Source: Halichondria panicea
Taxonomy: Eukaryota > Porifera > Demospongiae > Suberitida > Halichondriidae
DNA length: 64,000 bases
Assembly: GCF_963675165.1 (NCBI RefSeq)
Contig: NC_087380.1
Span: 3,339,803 to 3,403,802, forward strand
Direction of reading: 5' to 3'
In this document: in pieces, positions 1 to 10,604 of the stretch
Layout of the letters: each line of letters opens with the position of its first letter
How positions within the stretch are numbered: position 1 is the stretch's first letter
Position numbers and translations under genes: made by a program
Notes under the pieces: generated by a model
The model's database searches: none
Told to the model about the DNA's origin: nothing
Seen by the model: the letters and a program-made list of their open reading frames with translations, nothing else

Positions 1-2700
1 TGCCTGTGTATAGCCTGGTACGCCTTCAGCAGTGCCAACAATGTCCTGGGGAAGCAGATCTTCAACGTGTTCCCCTACCCGATGACTGTGTGTATGGTGC
101 AGTTGCTCACACTGAATGCATTCCTGGGACCAGCCCTGGCTGTACTGGACGTACAACCTGCCCCCCACTTCAATAGGAGGTTCTATCTAAGGAGAATGGT
201 TCCTCTGGCGCTAGGGAAACTGTTTGCGACATTGTCGGCACATCTCAGTATACTCAAGGTGCCCGTCTCTTATGCACACACAGGTAGGTAGGTGTGTTGT
301 ATAGTGGTTACACGCAAGTTACAATCTACTTGTTGTTATGAGCAATTGGTGGTAATGTAATGAAAAACATAATTATGGGCTATTGAATTCAGTGACCATT
401 GCGTGCATTGTGCACGTGCATGAACATTTTTGCCTGATTGTATGTTTGCGTACGGTGTGTGTCTTAAGTGGTGCAAATTGCATGGAATGGTAGCTGTAAG
501 GTTTCTAGGAAGCTTTCCTCACTGCATATCTCTCCCTCCATGTTGTGATTCCCCACTCTCTTTACTTCCTCTCCTATTCATCGGATTACAGTCAAGGTGA
601 GACATTGTGTATTGTTGATAGGCAACTTTTAATGTTTAGGCTATCATTAACACGCCCCCATTTGAGCTATACAATCAAGAGTTTGTGTTAACGAGCCCCC
701 AGCTGAGCCTAGTACAAGAGTTTGTGTTAACGAGCCCCCCAGCTGAGCCTAGTACAGGAGCTTGTACATCAACAACACTCACCACCAAGCTCTATAATTA
801 TGTGGACTACTTCCTTAATTATATTGTAATACGTACTTTCAGTACATTCATTACTTAATAAATGCGCTGCCTACACTGTTACTTGTGTTACTCCCTCCCC
901 TCAGGCGATGCTCCCTTTCTTCACAGTGCTGCTCTCTGTGGTGATCATGAGGGAACACTACTCCATGAAGGTACATACAGGTACATGTACATGTTCCCTC
1001 CTGAGGGTACATACACAATGTCACTGTACATGTACATGTTTCCTCCTGAGGGTACATGTACAGGCAGTACGTCCCTTCTACAAGTGGTACAATTTCTAAA
1101 ACAACATTATAATCTCCTAGGTAATTCTTATTACATGTGTGCTTTAGACCACTGATTCCTTTCGTGCCCAAATCTGCTGTCTTTAGAAGAAAACAAAGAC
1201 GTGTGACCTCTCTAAAATATGCTTTCTGCTATCTACTATATCGCATGATATAATTTTCTGTCATTCCTACTTAAGGTGTACCTCTCACTGGTGCCGATAA
1301 TATCAGGTGTGCTCATAGCCACAGCAACCGAGCTGAGTTTTGACCTGGTGGGCATGGTGGCTGCTCTCAGTGCAACCATCCTCACAGCACTACTGAACAT
1401 ATACTCCAAAAAGGTGAGTCTGTGTGTCAAGTGTGTGTACAGCTTGAACTGCAGTCATACAAAAGTTGTGAAAGCTATAATTGTAACTTGCCCACATGTA
1501 AAATTTGCTTTAAGAGGCTTTTTCACTTTCCCTTACATTGTTATAAGTATGGGCCTGTCCATGATCAGCTAACGAATGTCTATTGTCGCTCTATGTAATT
1601 TATACAGTGCATGCGTGACACTCGTATCCACCACTTGAGGCTGCTGCTAGTGCTGAGTCAGCTCTGTTGTGTATTCCTGTTCCCAGTGTGGCTGTACACG
1701 GATGTCTGGGACATCATCATCACCCTACACAAGGTCGGTAGTACAGTGAAAATCTAGATGTAGCATTTTACATATAATAATCCCCGTACAACAGTCATAA
1801 CATAAAATAGTCACCACTACTTTAGTTTACTCCGTGTTTTAAATGTGTCAGAGGTCTTGCATAGATCTATAACCTTGCATCCTCCCCAACTCAATTTCTA
1901 AGCTAGCATCCTTTATCGTTATTGACTTTGACTTTCTCTATATATATAGATGTACAACACTCATTAACCACCCCCCCAACCACACCCCTCCAGGTGAGGC
2001 ATCTTGGCTGGCTCGTGTTTGCTCTCCCAGTGGACGGTGTGCTCATGTTTGGCCAGAATATCATAGCCTTCAGTATGATCTCAGCTGTTACACCAGTTTC
2101 TTACTCAGTAGCCAACGCCACAAAGAGGATTGTCGTCATCTCTGTCTCTCTGCTACTCCTGAAGAACCCTGTAACGATTTGGAACGTCTGTGGAATGATG
2201 ACGGCCATCGCTGGAGTGGCCCTCTATAATATGGTATGCATGCTTCAGTACCTTGTACGTATACGGAGTGGCCCTCTATAAACTTGTACTGTACTATTTA
2301 CAAATGTGTGTAACATGCGGGGTAAAACGATTGTGATAATTATTTAGCTGGCCGTGGTTGCTGCTGTGCCCATGTATAATAATTATGGTCCACGCATAGT
2401 ATACAGACGATACAAAGAGTGATAACATAAGTACTAGTAGCCAAGCTTACAGTTAACGCAAACTTTTCCAGAGAACGTATAATCGTGCAGTAAACGTAAT
2501 GTAGCTACACTAGTACTATATACACATTCAACTTCTCCCTTCAGGTCAAGATCACCAGTATGAATGAGAGTCCACCTGTGTTACCGGTGACTACCAAAGA
2601 CAACGACCCCCTCCACCTCTCTGACATGCACGCTGGATCGGAGGCATACCACATAGACATTGACGCTAGTTACAGGTCTAGCCCCATGAAGATCATTTGA
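1..2700 (+). CDS. SLC35E1: SLC35E1-like nucleotide-sugar/triose-phosphate transporter family protein (5' truncated)
   Basis: Multi-pass transporter of the SLC35/TPT drug-metabolite family, expected in Golgi or ER membranes; the human orthologue's substrate is not firmly known. Exons: 1-283, 592-596, 905-970, 1276-1413, 1608-1733, 1994-2233, 2545-2700 (stop TGA 2698-2700). They sum to 1014 nt in one open frame. Recognisable blocks are [51 protein letters not shown] and [20 protein letters not shown], which follow human SLC35E1 closely. The coding sequence enters from beyond the left edge, so the first transmembrane segments are missing. The short C-terminal tail ([10 protein letters not shown] to MKII) is not conserved by eye. 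The gene converges on the fucosyltransferase, whose stop codon lies only 139 bp away. High confidence in identity and exon structure. Confidence 0.93.
592..596 (+). other. SLC35E1: 5-nt microexon of the SLC35E1-like gene
   Basis: Exon TCAAG lies between a pyrimidine-rich AG acceptor (590-591) and a GTGA donor (597-600). The preceding exon ends in phase 1 (CACACAG, 283) and the next begins GCGATG (905). Joining all three gives H-T-V-K-A-M, the exact SLC35E1 family motif. Skipping the microexon loses V-K and shifts the frame. Confidence 0.85.
968..1062 (+). repeat. Two-copy TACATGTA-rich minisatellite at the intron 3 donor
   Basis: Two imperfect units of about 45 bp, each ending TCCTCCTGAG and containing TACATGTACATGT, start at the splice donor of the SLC35E1 exon ending at 970. 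They create spurious short open frames on both strands but no gene. Confidence 0.6.
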
Positions 2701-2839
2701 AGTCTATATTATATCATCATTAATTTTTAAGCTCAAATCACAGCATGCTCCAAATTTTTTCATGGTATTTATTATCCAATTCAACTTACAAAGCAGTATA
2801 TAATTATATAGATATGAACAAACAGTCATAATTGAATTA

Positions 2840-4318
2840 TTATTTAAAATTACGAGCACAGATATCAGTACACTCATTTTCTATTCTTTGGTTGAGCTCT
2901 TCTTGTGTCTCTCCTCTTCCAAAGCTCTTGTCCAGCACAGCTGCAACCTCCTCAGCACAGCCAGCCGTACGTCTCCAGAAGTCCATCTCATCTCTAGCTT
3001 CTTCATCCATCTTCTCCATACGTTCTTCAATCGTTTTCCCTGTCTCTTTAAGAAAAGGTTCTGGTACAGGACACACACAGTGGTCTCGGTTAGCTACCAT
3101 CAGCTCTGGGTTCTGCTGTTGTCGACGTTTGTGCAGTTCATTACATACAAAGCATTGGAATCCATCGATAAAGTCCAATCCATCATCATCATCCACTGTC
3201 CATTCTCTGTGTCTGTAGTGCTCCAGCAAGCGTTGATTTGTTATTCCACTTCGTTTAAACTCCAAATACTCGTTGTATTTGTTATCGTCTGTGTCCAATT
3301 TGAGAAGAAACTCTGCTAGTTCTTTAGGTGAGGCGAAATCATCCGCTACAATAATAGAGTGATCAGTAGGTGCCCAATCTTTAATCGTGGGAGATCCATG
3401 GACTATTGGCACTGTTCCAGCATACAGTGGTCTCCAAAATTTCTCAGTGATGTAATCGTGGCATACAGCATTCTCGAATGATATAGCAAACTTGTATTTA
3501 GCAACCAAATCTATGACATCCTGGGCATTGAAAGTAAGCGAATCTGTTAAGTGTTCGGGTAAGTCTCTATTGTGTAGACATCGTCCATATGAGTCGACTT
3601 TGACATATTTCATTAGCTCTTGAATGTATGAGTCTCTATCTGATGGAGGGTTGCAGTCGGACTGCATATACATGACTAGTCCCAGGTCTCCAGTGCTCTT
3701 GTCTTTCGTCGGTACTCTCTGAGGTTGCGATAAATTAATCAATGTGTGTAGGTAGTGCAATACAATAGGATAGTTTGAATAACGGCTGTAAGTCGAGGTT
3801 AAGTTGAACAAACTAATTCCTTTCTCAGTCGCAAATACCCAGTTATTCTTCGGAGATTCTTCGTTTAATAGAGCCCACATGTGACGAGGCTTCCTGGGAA
3901 GCGGTAGATCACTCCAATGCAAGTCCGAACCATAGAACATAAATACGTCCACTTGAGTATTCGGATTAGATAATTCTGTTCTGCTTTTTGTTATAAGACA
4001 CGATCCGAGGGAACATTCCCTGATTTTACGATCTTCCGGAATAAATGGAGTCCACCAAACGATTAAAGGGAGGTCTGTAGGTTCTTCAGCAGGCAAATAA
4101 ATTGGGGGTTGGCGATGTGGAGAGTGAATTCCAAATAGTGGCTGATCATCTTCATAGTTTTCATGATCAGTGTCAGACAGCCTGTCACTCACAAAATCAA
4201 GTATGATCGTTGACAGCACTGAAAGTAGGATGACAATCACAGCTAGCTTCAGTAACCTCTTCATGAAGGAACCACATCTCATTCTTGGTGAGCATGTGGA
4301 AGGGGGGTGGGGCTGCAC
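2840..4318 (-). CDS. Alpha-fucosyltransferase, GT10 family, FUT10/FUT11 (POFUT3/4) type
   Basis: Golgi/ER type II glycosyltransferase of family GT10, 492 aa in one exon. The architecture is a short cytosolic N-terminus, a signal anchor at about residues 22-42 (LLKLAVIVILLSVLSTIIL) and a lumenal catalytic domain. FUT10/11 hallmarks are MWALLNEESPKNNWVF, GISLFNLTSTYSRYSNYP, VDSYGRCLHNRDLP, YKFAISFENAVCHDYITEKF, YAGTVPIVHGSPTIKDWAP and FECFVC-like DGFQCFVCNELHKRR. The human FUT10/11 proteins have been reported as protein O-fucosyltransferases acting on EMI domains; whether this one does is inference. A second in-frame Met (residue 12) is an alternative start just before the anchor. It is tail to tail with SLC35E1. 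Lack of introns, unlike most neighbours, could reflect an old retroposition. Confidence 0.9.
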   Translation of the reverse strand: MQPHPPSTCSPRMRCGSFMKRLLKLAVIVILLSVLSTIILDFVSDRLSDTDHENYEDDQPLFGIHSPHRQPPIYLPAEEPTDLPLIVWWTPFIPEDRKIRECSLGSCLITKSRTELSNPNTQVDVFMFYGSDLHWSDLPLPRKPRHMWALLNEESPKNNWVFATEKGISLFNLTSTYSRYSNYPIVLHYLHTLINLSQPQRVPTKDKSTGDLGLVMYMQSDCNPPSDRDSYIQELMKYVKVDSYGRCLHNRDLPEHLTDSLTFNAQDVIDLVAKYKFAISFENAVCHDYITEKFWRPLYAGTVPIVHGSPTIKDWAPTDHSIIVADDFASPKELAEFLLKLDTDDNKYNEYLEFKRSGITNQRLLEHYRHREWTVDDDDGLDFIDGFQCFVCNELHKRRQQQNPELMVANRDHCVCPVPEPFLKETGKTIEERMEKMDEEARDEMDFWRRTAGCAEEVAAVLDKSFGRGETQEELNQRIENECTDICARNFK

Positions 4319-4497
4319 ACATTCTATTGAGCCGATTTTTCTCTATTTTAATAATGTGAACTTTTGCTACATTGGTATACATACATGTACATGTATGCAG
4401 CACCTCTGGTACAGCACAGTGGCTACAGTCACTTATTAATAAAAAAAAATGTGTTTTTAGCTAGCAGCAACAATGTCTCCAGGTTTTAATTGGACAG

Positions 4498-7400
4498 TTA
4501 TTCACACTCCTCCTCGTACATGGAGGCAATGACCACTGGACAGGCCTTTTCCATCTTAATAGCGTACCACAGCACCCTGGTGGTCACTCCAGACTCCACC
4601 CACTCGCTAATTAACTCAGCATACTCAACAGCACTCAGACTCTTCGTACCAGTGATCGTGGTTCGATACGTCGTCCTTGTCGGGGATTTGTAACATGTGA
4701 AGTAGCCAGGTTGAATATTCCTCATGGGAATGTCATTTCCACTCTTTTGACTTTGTACTGCCTTGGTGATGGCAATGTGCATGATCTTGTACATCAAATT
4801 AACCGTTTCATCCTATAAGAAATGAAACACATTGTTCAATGATGAATTTAATGACCAGGTGACTTACAGTCCACTCCACACAATAGCGAGTTGGCCCGAA
4901 CTTGAGTTGGATCATTGTATTGTCTGTATGAATGAGTAAAGTTTTTAATCTAATCTGGCTCAACAGGTTTACCGGCACAGAAGGGAGGGTCACATGACCA
5001 GGTGCCATTGGACTGACACACAGCTGAGGGGCATCCAGTGAGGTTGTAGCCTGTGGCACAGCTGTACACGACAGTGTCCATAAAGTGAGTGCCTTGAGAT
5101 GTGTTCACATGACCATTAGCTGGAGCCTCAAGAACACCACAATCCATGGCTACACAGGGTGATACCAAACAGCATAATTAAGGTGACATATTTTGGCGGG
5201 TATTAATTTCTGCTGTTTCTGCAAATCGAACTCGCAGATAATTGAAAAATGCAATGAATCTCATTTAAACCCACTTGCAAGTAATTAGAAACGCTATGAA
5301 TTTCATAACTTGAGCAGAATTTAAAGAAATTGTACGACACCTTGGTAATAGTATAGTATATACTGAGAAGATTATTGGAAAATCTATACATGTCCTTCTC
5401 CCTTCTGCTCGCGAGACTAAGCGGTACCATGACAACTCACGGTCACATGATGGTGCTGATGCTGACCAATCTCCACTGGCAGTACATGTACGACTAGCTG
5501 CTCCGTTTAATACGTAACCTTCATCACAACAAAACACAGCCACACTCGTGTAGGTTGTTCTCAACTCAGTGTTTTTAGGTTGTCCGTTCTCGGGAGGCTC
5601 CAGTGGACCACAATCAACAACTATATATTATTATTATGACTGTGTGTATGCAGATCAAAATTTGTTGGTGCCTAGGACACCTGTACATGTACATACGTAG
5701 ACTATAGTCTGCAATATTTTAGCTATAGCTATAATTACACCTGCACATCATTTTTGGGATTGATATACCCATCTTACTTTTACAAACTGGTTCTGAATGA
5801 GACCAATGACCATCTTCTTGGCACTCCCTTGAGCTTACTCCAACTAAATCGTACCCAACATAGCAAGTGTAGTTAGCTCTATCCATAAATTTTGTTCCAG
5901 ACGATGTGTCCACTCGTCCATTAGTAAGATTAAGGAGGGGACCACAATCCACAGCTGTATACCGACATGTAAATACAACCTATAAATTGACACCACACAA
6001 AAGTATTTACGATTGCAAGTAGGGGCTTCCGGTCTCCATTGTCGGTCAGCATTGCATGTACGTCTCTCGGGTCCATTCAGACAATATCCACTATTACAGG
6101 AGTAGATAGCCTCACGTGTATAGGTAGTCCCCAAGGATGTGTTGACAGTTCCATTTTGAGGATTTATTAAAGGCCCACAATCAACGGCTATAATTATGTG
6201 CAGGAATAGTATAGAGGTAGAGCAGTAGCCTAATACCCAGATGGATGCACCACATACTAGGGCAATCTCAAAGAGTGCTTATACGTAGATAAACTAAACT
6301 CACGATCACAGCTTGGCATTTCATCAGACCACTGCCCATCTTGTTGACACAATCGTGAGACCACCCCCTCCAAGACAAAGCCGCTAGCACAACTGTAGGT
6401 GGCCACACTGCCACACTCAGTGTTGGGAGAGCTCTCAACAGTTCCATTCATGGGAGCAGTGAGCCGGCCACAGTCACTGAGAACTAAAGAAGATTCATCA
6501 AAATACTCAGTGAACTCTGCTATGTGAGCACATTAATACAGTGGAGCCGCTTCGTAATTGAGACATTATAGCAAGGGAGCAATGTTTTGGCTGTTACATA
6601 ATTATACAAAGGTGGCCCATATATAATATATATGAGGTTGGTTTGGGGTGGCTGGAGGGGTTCAACTTTTTAACATCGTACGGTTATGACTGTACATCGG
6701 TTCCACTCAAAGATAATTACCACTTGATACAGATCACAACTACAGAGAGACAAGTTACCTCGGCAAGTAGGTGGATCAGGAACCCAGTCTCCATCTGCCC
6801 CACAAATACGTACTGAAACTCCGTTCATACGGAAACAGTTGTCACAGGTGTACTCGGCTTGGCTGTTGAAGAGTGTCCCTCTCGTTAAGCTTATTTGTCC
6901 ATGTGAAGGAGCAAAGATCTGCCCACAATCCACAGCTGATCATGAATTAATCATACACAATTATGTACATGAAGCATTTAACTCTTACGTTGACATGTAG
7001 GGGCTATACCACTCCATGTTCCATCATCCTGGCACCTCCTCACTGCTTCACCATTAAGAGTGTTTCCTGTGTGACAATCGTAAATGGCTTCGGTGCCTGG
7101 TGGTCTATCATCTCTGGTACCATCGTTGTACATAATAGTGATATCTGCCATATGCTTGTCTAAATCTCTGCAAAACACTGAAAGAATGGGATCGAATCAT
7201 ACCAATTTTTTTGAGGGAAACAAATTGCCATGCACTTACGAACCTCGACAATGTGGTGCTGATCCAGACCAGCTACCAGAGTTAGAGCACGTTCTAGTAT
7301 TGTCTCCAACCAGAGGGAACCATTTTTTGCAAGTATGAGTAGCCACAGTAAGTGTTGAGTTGGAGTAGGATATTATCCCGTTGGTCAGAGTGAGAGATGG

Positions 7401-7991
7401 GCATACCACTGGATGTACATGCAGAGCAAACGTGCACAGTGATGTTTCACATACATGTATAACAGACTGGAGTACAAACTACTCACCCAAGTTGGCACAA
7501 AGTGTCATGTCTCCTCTCATAGTTGGCACAGTGCAACAGTAGGACCCGGTTAGATTTAGAAAGTTAATACTTTCGAATTCTCTACGAGCCAGTCTGATGA
7601 GTTGGGAAGCATTCCTCACAATGTAAAACTGCTGTCCAGCATTCGCTGAAGCATATTTGTTCAGTATCACACTCCCATTAGGATACGCCCAATGTCCCAG
7701 TCCTCCATTACCATTGTTGTCAGCTCTACTTCTACAGCAGGCAGTGAGGTCAGTGTGACACGTGAGAGGAGGTAGACCACCATTAGCATCCTCTCCGATA
7801 GCAGTGATGAGGATATTAGTGTTGTTGATGGTGATGGTAGTTGATCTCAAAGTCAGAAACACTGCCAGGAGAAATGTTATGTTCCCTTCATGATAGGTAT
7901 ACAGGACATACCACTTACCTGGTTGTGCATGTCCAATTGAAATGCAAATAGTTACAGCCAAAATTAATGTAACGATACTGAAGGCCATCAT
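4498..7991 (-). CDS. Secreted Ig-like/multi-sushi (CCP) protein
   Basis: Twelve exons on the minus strand: 7919-7991, 7487-7861, 7244-7408, 6989-7177, 6759-6935, 6304-6483, 6011-6187, 5778-5954, 5441-5620, 4973-5149, 4868-4923, 4498-4812. The total is 2241 nt (746 aa plus stop) in one frame. Exon 1 encodes a signal peptide (MMAFSIVTLILAVTICISIG). Exon 2 is an Ig-like module with paired cysteines (TACCRSRADNNGNGGLGHW, GSYCCTVPTMRG). Exons 3-10 are eight sushi/CCP domains, one per symmetric phase 1-1 exon, each with the MDCG...C...C..GYxLxG...C...W...PxC pattern. The last two exons encode a cysteine-containing tail I do not recognise (RYCVEWT, QPGYFTCYKSPTRTTYRTT). There is no transmembrane segment. 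It is probably an extracellular recognition or adhesion protein. The donor at 7243/7242 (GT-TCGT) is weak and is the least certain junction. Confidence 0.82.
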
Positions 7992-8339
7992 TCACTTGTA
8001 TATATCAACTCTTTTTTTACTGTGTATATAATCTATGTAAATGTGGCACTCCCATATATATTAATTACATCATTGTAAACAGATGGGCAGTAATCTATAA
8101 ATACTTACAGGTTTTAGTCCGCATTACTTGAATATTCAGCTGTTCTGCGCTTTGTAATCAGACACCATTTGAGCGAGCAGTGAAACATTCCAATTCAGAT
8201 TCTCTAGTTTCAGACAGCCAGTCATGCACTCACACAATTACCGGTTACCAGGCTTATGGTATTAAGCTCAGGCTAAAACAGACACGTAATTGGTTGAACA
8301 TCTCCTTAGTTATAGGTGTACTGTCATTAATTCACTCTC

Positions 8340-8990
8340 ATCATTGTACATTAATTGAGGCAAGGACAACTGGACAAACCTTTTTGATCTTAATCACATA
8401 CCACTGCATTCCCTGGTCGTCACTCTAGACTCCACCCCCAGCTCATACTCGACAGCACCTGCATGCAGACTCTCCGTACCAGTGATTGTGGTTCGATTGG
8501 TCTTCTCAGCAGCAGTGGAGCGATAGCAGCTGAAATAACCAGGCTGAATGTTCTCCTTAGGAATCACATGACCTTGAAGTCGAATCCCTTTGACAACTGG
8601 ACAATTACATTGTCTTGTACATCAGTTCAACCATTCCTTCCTGCAATAATTATAACTGACTTTTACACAACATAATAAAACAAAAACTTACAGTCCAGCT
8701 AACACAGTGGGCCAAAATTCAGCTAAATTATCTATGCATGTATATCAAATAATAATATACAGTCATGTACATGCACATTATATATATATATATAATGCAT
8801 ATTTGGAATGCCGACCAGGGTACAGTGGTATGTGACATATATCTAGTACACAATAATGAAAAATACCGGCACAGTAATTAGATATCTATCTGTAGTACAC
8901 ATAATTAATGCATCATGGAATTATTTACTGGCACAGTGGGGTATGTGGATTACAGGACCAGTTACTGGCATTACGCACTAGAGCACCTAT
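8340..8990 (-). pseudogene. Decayed copy of the 3' end of the sushi gene
   Basis: Read on the minus strand, 8345-8600 resembles the terminal exon of the adjacent sushi gene (NRTTITGTESL, GYFSCYRST) but carries stops and frame changes. Positions 8690-8735 resemble the penultimate exon, ending with the same GT donor context. Positions 8930-8975 resemble the end of a sushi exon (NWSCNP then PLC) followed by a stop. Order and spacing match the real gene, so this is a tandem partial duplicate that has decayed. The rest of 8000-9070 shows nothing coding. Confidence 0.65.
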
Positions 8991-9071
8991 ACAATGTAGT
9001 TGCTAAATTTGGCAGTTGAAAATTGTACCTAGATCTATAGAGATGTCATCACATTACCGGTACGTTAATTA

Positions 9072-9904
9072 TTATATGTGGGAAAGAGCATAATTGAGGT
9101 TATCTTCTTTCTGATTAAGGATTTGTGAGTAGCTCGAAATCGTGTTAGTTGAGCTAATGAAAGAAGTGACACTAACTGAACTCCATACTAGTTTTCCAAA
9201 GCTTATTCCAATATAGAGTGTGAATAGAAACCAATGAACGAAAAGAAAGCTGTCTCCAGAAGGAGAATCATTTAATTGGTCAACACCAAACTGAATAACA
9301 TTGGCTAAAAATACAGCATTTGCAATCAACTGGGAGACAAGCAGAAAAATTCCAAGTACACAATTTACTATGTAGATAGACATAAAAAGACCTGCTTGGG
9401 AAGGATCATTCCAACTTTTATAGTTAACGTAATTGGTATAATAATAGCATTCACAATACCACCAATAACAACCACAGCCAAGAGTCCACACCACATAGTG
9501 CATATGCCACATCTCACAACTTTATACCTGCCATATCGAATGTCTGCCAAGTATCCGGCTAGAGGATAGAACAGCTCACAAATAGCAAATACAGCATATA
9601 CACAACTAGCTATCACTTCATTGGTAATAACAGGCGAGTACCCGAGTAGTAGTTTCATGAAATAACTGAATAAGAAATATATTTCAGGATTCAGTATAAA
9701 GCCGTACACGAAATACATTAACACAATCCAAATAAGAATCATTATTGCAGCCTTTGACTTGATCAGCACAGTTTTCTTCTTACCATATTTCTGGTCATTG
9801 CTACTCAAGAGTGGTGTAGCTTCAATTGAATCTCTGCTGGCATTTGGTACAGGAGTTTCATGAAGGGAAGCTTGCCTTATAATTCCTTGCTTAAAGCTAG
9901 CCAT
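9072..9904 (-). pseudogene. Frameshifted, truncated POT/SLC15-like transporter
   Basis: Two overlapping minus-strand frames together resemble the N-terminal half of a proton-dependent oligopeptide transporter (MFS). The first, 9904 to about 9420, has a cytosolic start, several TM helices and a POT-like loop (YPLAGYLADIRYGRYKVVRC). The second, about 9430 to 9072, continues with TM segments and ANVIQFGVDQLNDSPSGDS, a block I associate with sponge members of this family. Continuity needs a 1-nt frame change near 9415-9430, and the second frame stops after about 120 residues, well short of a full 12-TM protein. No GT-AG intron of plausible size repairs it. I call it a pseudogene, although an assembly indel plus missing downstream exons is possible. 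Confidence 0.6.
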
Positions 9905-10604
9905 TGCTCTTAGTGTAACCAGAAATGCCCACTTAGCAAATATCTAATCATAAGATCATGTGGTAAGACTGATAGAAGACTCTTAATTAACAATGAATTG
10001 GTAGACAATACAAGTATGTGGCAAGTCGTTTTTTTGCTACATACACACACATCACACACTCTCACCTTCTCTCGATGACCCTCCATAGTTGCATGCCTCC
10101 AGAAATGAGGTTCCTTTCATTTAATAAATGGAGTGAGGACCATGAAACTTTTCCAGTAGATTCTATATACCAGAGGCCCCTGTGAATAAGTCCCTTTTAA
10201 AACAACTGGTCCACTGTTCTCCTGTTGTCGTGAAGACTGAGTGAAGCCTGCATGGCCCAATTTGTCTATTTTCTGAAAAAAGTGTGGTCTATATTAGGAG
10301 GGTATAAGTATAATTATATATATTAAGTGATCTTACTCAATACCCACCACCCAATACTACTATCATTCAAATTAGGCATATATATAATTATACTGGTAAT
10401 TATATATTGAGTGTCAGTGAAATGGAGTATTGCGCACGCTAAGGTGAAAGGTTATTCCAGTAGCTCATTCCACTGATTCAAGAAACCCGGTATATTAAAG
10501 ACTCTACCACTTCAAGACAACAAAAATTAAGTTGCACAACAGGAAATCATGGTCAAGTGGAGATACATGACATAATAACCACAAATAAGCATAATAAGAG
10601 AGAC
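9905..10604. other. Intergenic, no gene seen
   Basis: AT-rich sequence without a supported open frame. AGAGAAGGTGAGAG on the minus strand near 10070 looks like a splice donor and might belong to an untranslated first exon of the transporter remnant, but nothing supports it. Confidence 0.4.

Noticed and set aside
851-1171. Open frames on both strands over the TACATGTA-rich stretch
   Set aside because: They arise from a two-unit minisatellite; the real SLC35E1 exon (905-970) occupies another frame and ends at a good donor.
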